From assembly GCF_029968015.1 (NCBI RefSeq), contig NZ_JASCIS010000002.1, forward strand, positions 186,001-250,000: a DNA stretch of 64,000 nucleotides, written 5' to 3'. The translations under genes and the position numbers were made by a program. Within the stretch, counting starts at the first letter, position 1. Every line of letters starts with the position of its first letter. Source of the stretch: Streptomyces luteolus (GTDB taxonomy: Bacteria > Actinomycetota > Actinomycetes > Streptomycetales > Streptomycetaceae). The notes under the pieces were generated by a model, which made no database searches, had not been told where the DNA came from, and saw only the letters and a program-made list of their open reading frames with translations. Of the stretch, positions 63,437 to 64,000 are shown piece by piece.

Positions 63437-64000
63437 CAGCCGTCGAGGCGGCCTTGGGCCTCCTCCGCCCGGGGGCTGCCGAGTTCCGCGAACACGTCCC
63501 GGGCGCGCGTCCAGTCCGCCTCCGCCGCGTCGCGGTCGCCGAGTTCCTGGTGGACATCGCCGCGCAGCAGCAGGACCACCGCTCGCTGATACGTAGCACC
63601 GGACGTGCCCGCGTCGGCCTCGTTGAGGCAGCGCAGCGCGGACTCGGGCTGCCCGCAGGCCAGGCGGTCCTCGGCCTGACGCCACCAGGTCTTTGCGATG
63701 TTGAAGTGGTCAGGACCGGTCGGCAGCAGCTCGAACTCCCCTCGCGCGAGGGCGAATTGCCGCTCGGCGTCATTGTGCCGACTCAGGGCCGAGTACGCGC
63801 GAGCCGCGTGGAAGGTGAGCAGGGCGTGGCCGCGCGGGTGGACGATGCCGTCGAGGGCGTCCTAGGCCCGGGTGAAGCAGTCGAGGGCCCGCGTGCCGTG
63901 CCTCAGCTTCAGGGCGAGCAGCCCCAGGGCTTCGAGCAGGCTGGACTCGGTGCGCCGCCACCCCTCCCCCCGCTCTGCGCCGCGCACCAGGCTCAGGCCT
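63437..64000 (-). pseudogene. TPR-type protein gene with an internal amber codon (partial)
   Basis: The minus frame from the window edge reads LALKLRHGTRALDCFTRA, TAG (63862-63864), DALDGIVHPRGHALLTFHAA, then SALSRHNDAERQFALARGEF and further TPR-like helices, to a stop at 63437. The amber codon sits where Trp is expected (FTRAW), which fits a TGG to TAG change. This looks like the C-terminal TPR part of a regulator or signalling protein. Only the visible part can be judged, and a sequencing error is possible. Confidence 0.55.

Overview
The base composition (very GC-rich, third-position GC bias), the gene families (DUF574-type methyltransferase, SWIM/SNF2 pair, many GntR, IclR, TetR and NarL regulators, Tat and lipoprotein exports) and gene order point to a Streptomyces chromosome arm. 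From memory, the stretch with the SNF2/SWIM pair, ROK kinase, sugar ABC genes, allantoicase/allantoinase/AllR and malate synthase resembles the SCO6240-SCO6263 neighbourhood of S. coelicolor. I saw no rRNA, tRNA, CRISPR array or prophage.

Layout. 0-4.5 kb: molybdenum module (small molybdopterin oxidoreductase, truncated TOBE regulator, modABC, two-TOBE molbindin). 4.6-7.3 kb: FAD monooxygenase plus MFS exporter. 7.7-9 kb: decayed DNA (frameshifted lipoprotein, possible IS21 scar, SnoaL-like gene). 9-15.8 kb: secreted FG-GAP protein, then a coupled SWIM/SNF2 pair. 15.9-22.8 kb: sugar ABC operon read leftward (GntR, two tandem binding proteins, a 21-codon linker ORF, permease, ATPase, ROK kinase, membrane protein). 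23-28.9 kb: small genes, EF-hand protein, secreted peptidase, methyltransferase, Gfo/Idh dehydrogenase, thioesterase, GyrI-like protein. 29-35.5 kb: two two-component systems on either side of an IS605-type element that splits a secreted guanyl-specific RNase gene. 35.6-38.6 kb: beta-lactamase-like hydrolase, RibD-like reductase, SDR. 38.7-42.3 kb: allantoin catabolism (alc, allB, allR). 42.5-46.4 kb: FtsX-type ABC exporter with a divergent two-component system. 46.4-51.9 kb: USP-like protein, MocR regulator, DUF5955-like protein, MocA-like nucleotidyltransferase, malate synthase. 52-59 kb: FAD monooxygenases, acyltransferase, thioesterase, folD, TetR. 59-64 kb: Tat-exported PL8 lyase, a GT-B-like protein carrying a heptanucleotide repeat, and a TPR gene with an internal stop at the window edge.

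Working together: modABC and molbindin supply and buffer molybdate. AllR probably senses allantoin/glyoxylate and controls allB-alc, and aceB consumes the glyoxylate formed. The GntR protein probably controls the sugar operon and the Gfo/Idh gene through a shared TTGTC-N2-GACAA motif.

Two themes stand out. First, gene decay: an RNase gene with frameshifts and an IS, tnpB with a nonsense codon, a lipoprotein remnant, an internally deleted TOBE regulator and an amber codon in a TPR gene. Second, an unusual density of tandem minisatellites, several of them spanning stop codons, including a 9 x 7-bp array inside a coding sequence that could switch reading frame.
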